Part shown: one piece after another, positions 1 to 4,500 of the stretch | Numbering within the stretch: the stretch's first letter is position 1 | Layout of the letters: the number at the start of each line of letters is the position of its first letter | Assembly (NCBI GenBank): GCA_937897005.1 | Contig: CALCOQ010000091.1 | Coordinates: 1-7,159, forward strand | DNA length: 7,159 nt | Direction: 5' to 3' | Source of the DNA: an uncultured euryarchaeote | GTDB taxonomy: Archaea > Thermoplasmatota > Poseidoniia > Poseidoniales > Poseidoniaceae | Translations under genes and position numbers: made by a program | The notes under the pieces: generated by a model | The model's input: the letters and a program-made list of their open reading frames with translations, nothing else | Told to the model about the DNA's origin: nothing | Database searches by the model: none

Positions 1-1497
1 ACCAGTGAAGAGGTCCAGGTTGTGACCACCTCGGTGGATATCGAGGAAGTTGGAGTGTTTGCAAAACCCAAGGTCAGTGCATTCACAGATGAGGAGAGGA
101 TGTTGGAGATTGCTGATTCAGAGAGGCCGGATGTCTACGACACCGACGTTTCTCACTTCATCGATGCTGACGGGGCCGGCGAGTTCTATCTTGAGATATT
201 CAATACCGGTTTTGATTTCGATACCTTCAGGATAAGGGTTGATGGGCCACATACATGGACCGTCAGACTCTATGATCAGGAGACCAGCACTTCATTGACT
301 GAGGATGGAGCATATTTCCTCACAAACCAGGTTGAGAGCCATAACATCCAGACTTTGACTCTGCAGTTGACGCCTCCATTGGACAGAGGTCAGGACGACA
401 TCGCCAAATTCGAGACCACCGTGATGAGCGAAGGCAATTCCAGCTTACGTTCAAACATCTCTTTCACCGCCCACCGTACCTTCGGAATCTTTGCTCAGGT
501 GACCTCTGATGAATTCGGCCTTCCATTGGGGCATATCGGCCCATTCTCGTCCACTCGTTCACAACCATTGGTGCTTACAGCAGACATAACAAATTCCATG
601 GAAGAAGGTTCTGAGTACACCACTTGGCAGATTCTCAATCCAGCCGAGTTGAAATCCAATACCGATAATAATCCGGTCTTTGGGACCTGGGACTTCGCGG
701 TGACCGATACCTCTGGTTCAACGGTTGTCAACACGGTCTCATTGGGACCAGGAGATGTCGAGACCATTCGTATCTCTGTGACTCCAGGAAATAAGCTCAA
801 AGCCGGAAATCACACCATCTATCTGAGAATCTCCGAGGTCAGTGAAACTGAGGACCCGCGCTACTTCGATCTACCGATTGAATTCGAGGTGGAAGAGGAC
901 ATGCCGAATGACCTTCAGATCATACAGTTATCACCAGATCTGCCGATGCAGGCAGGAGACAGAAGACAGATGGAATTCAAGGTGGTGAATGGCAATAATG
1001 TTGACCTTGATCTGCTGTTGGATATCGATGCCCCCTCTGGTTGGGATGTTGACATCGAATCCATTCCTTACATGGGTGTCAAAGCTTTTGATGACAAGAC
1101 ATTCACCGTGGTTGTGGTCGCGCCTGAAGATGGTGTCAAGGATGGAGATGTAGCACAGATAACCATAACCGCACAACCACTACACAAAGTGACTCCTTAT
1201 GGCCCTGATTACATCAAGACCAAGAAGATTCAGATCAAGATTGATTGCAGCGGAGGCCTAGAGTGTCTGATGCAGGAATTATCGTCTCCGCGACAGTCGA
1301 CGGTTGCTGCCGGTGGAGGGCTGTTCTTATTGCTGATATTCGCTGCTTTCTTGCGAGGAAAGCGTTCAGCTCAATATGTCGAGGAATACATTGAAGATGA
1401 TCTCTCAGATGAAGAAATGGACAACCTTGAGCAAGATTCTGCTGTTGCCCCCCTCGAGGAAGAGGACTGGGATGACGACATTGAGATGCTCGATTAA
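1..1497 (+). CDS. C-terminal part of a single-pass surface protein with beta-sandwich (NEW3/CARDB-like) ectodomain and acidic cytoplasmic tail; 5' partial
   Basis: The frame is open from base 1 with no stop before the TAA at 1495-1497, so the GTG at 22 is probably internal and the true start lies outside the window; 498 codons including the stop are visible. Numbering from base 1, residues about 40-165 and 165-300 look like two beta-rich extracellular domains. Residues about 302-416 (from MPNDLQI) resemble NEW3/CARDB-type beta-sandwiches, with alternating hydrophobic strands and a GWDVDI strand. A Cys pair (codons 1246 and 1264, C-x5-C) sits just before the membrane and may form a disulfide. 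A hydrophobic helix at about 1300-1353 (AAGGGLFLLLIFAAFL) is followed by RGKR, a stop-transfer signal that puts the C-terminus in the cytoplasm. The last 40 residues contain 20 Asp/Glu and no Lys/Arg. Only a few N-glycosylation sequons are present. No catalytic motif is visible, so the function is unknown; a structural, adhesive or scaffold role is an inference. The coding call is firm, the domain family names are tentative. Confidence 0.9.
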   Translation, partial: TSEEVQVVTTSVDIEEVGVFAKPKVSAFTDEERMLEIADSERPDVYDTDVSHFIDADGAGEFYLEIFNTGFDFDTFRIRVDGPHTWTVRLYDQETSTSLTEDGAYFLTNQVESHNIQTLTLQLTPPLDRGQDDIAKFETTVMSEGNSSLRSNISFTAHRTFGIFAQVTSDEFGLPLGHIGPFSSTRSQPLVLTADITNSMEEGSEYTTWQILNPAELKSNTDNNPVFGTWDFAVTDTSGSTVVNTVSLGPGDVETIRISVTPGNKLKAGNHTIYLRISEVSETEDPRYFDLPIEFEVEEDMPNDLQIIQLSPDLPMQAGDRRQMEFKVVNGNNVDLDLLLDIDAPSGWDVDIESIPYMGVKAFDDKTFTVVVVAPEDGVKDGDVAQITITAQPLHKVTPYGPDYIKTKKIQIKIDCSGGLECLMQELSSPRQSTVAAGGGLFLLLIFAAFLRGKRSAQYVEEYIEDDLSDEEMDNLEQDSAVAPLEEEDWDDDIEMLD

Positions 1498-1511
1498 CAC
1501 TCCAATATGAT

Positions 1512-1539
1512 TCCACAAGGGCCCTAAGGGCCCTGTGGA
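1512..1539 (+). terminator. GC-rich hairpin after the first gene, probable transcript end or 3' stabiliser
   Basis: The arms TCCACA + GGGCCC and GGGCCC + TGTGGA pair over 12 base pairs, with one bulged A (1518) and a TAA loop (1525-1527). It begins 15 bases after the stop codon of the upstream gene and lies in the only intergenic gap. No T-run follows, so it is not a classic bacterial intrinsic terminator, and archaeal termination normally uses T-tracts. It could instead be a 3'-end processing or stability structure. The inverted repeat is certain; the function is inferred from its position. Confidence 0.5.
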
Positions 1540-1593
1540 CGTATGAACGATGCTCCATTCGCCTTATGTGCCTTCGATTGACCCCTGAATCCG

Positions 1594-4500
1594 GTGTTCA
1601 CGTTGTCACGTCACAATGAAGTCCCACAGCCCGCAATCAGAGTTCAAAGCGAGATACCTCAGGCTGGTAGAGCCTTGGGACTTGTCATCCTCATGGTGTT
1701 GTCATCATTTGCGGCGATAGAATTCAATTCATTTCAGGCCATGGCCCTCAACGATGCAGATCAGGATGGATTGTCATATGCGCAGGAATATCTGCTCAAT
1801 ACCCAACCTGCTGACCCAGATACCGATGGTGATGGATTACCCGATGGTTGGGAGTGGAAATATGGCCTTAATCCACTCGATGCATCGACCTCTGGACACA
1901 ATGGCTCTACCGGGGACCCTGATGGTGATGGCCTGACCAATCTGGTCGAGTACATGGTCAACATGCCATCTTCGTGGGATTCCTCATCAACTCCTTCAAT
2001 CCTTGATAATGGAGTCTGGTGGAATGGTACTGTTCCAGTCAGGGGTTGGTCTGAGGAGCACGTTCAGACCTTGAACACCCCTGGGTGTGGTGATTCTGGT
2101 TCCGATGGTTCTGGAACCATCGTACTATGCGATGAAGACCCGCCAGGGAATATATGCAACAATGGTCTTGATGATGACGGCGACGGAGTTCTAGATGGCT
2201 TGGATCCTGATGGTGATGGAGATGCCAACTGCAGTAGTGACGACGATGATGGTGATGGGCTCATCGATGAAGATCCAGATGGTTGGGATACTGATGGCGA
2301 TGGAATGGACGACGGTTGGGAGTTTTTTAATGGCCTTGACCCAACTTCTGCCAGTGGTGACAATGGAAGTGGTGGAGACCCAGATGGGGATGGTTTGCCC
2401 AATAAATACGAGTATATCAATCCCGGTTGGGACAGCCAGTGCGGTGGAAGCGATTGTTTCCAGCCCGGCCCCGGTCCTGGTGCGACAGCTACACATTCAC
2501 TCTGCAACCCGGCAAGCGATCCACCAGTTGGTCCATCACACGATCCCACTTGTGCCTTCACAGCTGCCGAGGTCGATGGTATCACTGAGACAGACCCATG
2601 GAGGGCGGATACTGACCGCGATGGAATCAATGATGGGGATGAGGTATTTGGGAACTTGACCGATCCAACTGCACAGGACACTGATGGAGACAATATTACT
2701 GATGGAATTGAGATAAATGGACAATACGGAGTCCCACCTCAGGCAAGTAATCCGAGGAGTAAGAACACCGATGGGGACCAGTTTGAGGATGGTGAAGAGG
2801 ATCTCAATCGTGATGGTTCAGTGCAAGCCAACGAAACAGACCCTACTCGCCGAGAAGATGCCGGAGATGCAGATGGTGATGGCCTAGAGAACTGGGAGGA
2901 GAACATGACCTGCACGTTCTGGGATATTGCCGATTCTGACTTTGGTGGAGTGAATGATTATCTTGAACTGCAGGCTAATCACAGTACAGACCCATGCGAT
3001 TCATTTGTCGCCTTCCAAACCACGCATTCAGCATACAGCAGCCAGAGGTTGACTGTTATTGATTCCTCAGGATTCAATCCAAATGGCGGTGTTGGTTTCT
3101 ACAATGTCTCAGGAACCTTTACTGGTTTTGCCTATTCAAGTCTGCAAGGATCTGTTTTGACGGGAGTTGCAGTTGCTCCACCAGTGGGTACGCTGGGCGT
3201 TGAGAACTGGAATGCTTCATTCTGCCATACTTCGGCTGTTCTGGATGGTACTATTCTAACCACCAGGGCCTATTGTGATGATGATTATGAGGATACAGAT
3301 GGAGATGGTCTTGCTAATTGGGAGGAATTGACCGGAGCCTATGGATTCACTTCCGACCCAGGACTGACAGATACCGATAGCGATGGGCAGTCAGATTTCG
3401 ATGAGGTGGCCAATGGCACCTTGACCGACCCCCGGGACCCATGTTTCAACACTCTGGATACTGACGGGGATGCGTTGAATGACTATTTCGAGACCAGCAT
3501 CGGTTGTACATTGGATGCGATGGGTATCAATAACGGCACTTCCGATCAATATGTCACCGATCCTGGTATCTGGGATACTGATGGAGGTGGAATCAACGAC
3601 GGAGACGAATATTACGATTCAACCAATCCTGAGGTGGGGAATCCTCAAGATGATGAACATGATTCCGACTATGATGGTGATGGAATCCCTGATGAGATAG
3701 AGAATATGACAGGCACCAATTGGATGGATCCGGATACTGACGGTGGTGGGATGTCAGATGGCCTGGAATGCCCACGACTATTTTGGTTCACGAATTGTGC
3801 TGGTTCAGGATTCGATCCTTTTGATCCGACCGACGACGTGATTGCCAATCAGGTTGTTTTCTATGCTGAGAACACATCTGGGATTGTGGATGCAGGACAG
3901 GAGCATTGGTGGAGACAGTACACCTACGATAATTACACGGGGGCTGCATATGGTGTTGATGCGCTTGTCCATCCGACCGAGGAGATCAGTCTTGTCTACA
4001 ACAATGGCAGTCATTTGCCGGATTCGACCTTCCAGAACGGAACCGTTTCTTGGAGGATATCTTTTGAGACACCCATCAGTTCTGGACCGATACCAATGCC
4101 AAGCAATGCTCAGAACATCACTTCCTCAGTCGACCAAGCCGTTGAATTAACTCGAACCCACCTGACTCACAAGTATGATGTTGTCACCGGAAGTGGTGCT
4201 CTCGCTGAAATCAATGTGGTACAGCCAGAAGTATTCTACTCCACTTCTGTGCAGGATACCACCATCGCCATGTCAGGTATGACATACGAGACCGCTGTTG
4301 ATTCGGAATTGAGGAATCTTTCATCTCCGGTATCATACGCATTCAATGTGACGAATGGTGTGATCAGTGACGCAGGGGCGGTCAGCGGCAGTGCATGGGA
4401 CAAGGTCGTTGCCATACAGGATTTCCTTGTCAATGGAAATGATAGCACCATTTTCGTACTCAACAGCAATGGTTCGAATCCAGCTGGCGCTCCGGATCTT

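Noticed and set aside
1507..1527. A six-codon frame (MIPQGP) whose stop codon lies in the loop of the intergenic hairpin, resembling a leader peptide
   Set aside because: It has no ribosome binding site, no regulatory codon run, and the hairpin follows the upstream gene so closely that a 3'-end role is simpler.
1235..1558. A 107-codon minus-strand open frame covering the end of the first gene and the hairpin
   Set aside because: No recognisable domain, export signal or ribosome binding site; it overlaps the transmembrane helix and acidic tail of a convincing + strand gene.
1561..1570. An archaeal TATA/BRE promoter upstream of the giant gene
   Set aside because: Only a weak CTTATG match with no purine-rich BRE is visible, so it is not annotated as a feature and is mentioned only in the start-site finding.
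1616..1720. ATG at 1616 as a start for the giant gene
   Set aside because: It is in a different frame and meets a TAG after 34 codons, before any domain.
2064..2693. A 209-codon open frame on the minus strand, rich in Ser and Pro
   Set aside because: It is the antisense reading of GAT/GGT-rich calcium-loop codons, which gives SPS-type repeats by composition. The + strand frame has clear domain content over the same bases.
1753..3768. Dockerin domain or cellulosome component
   Set aside because: Dockerins have two paired loops with a fixed helix between them; here about nineteen irregularly spaced loops with NP/DP ends fit a TSP3-like stalk better.
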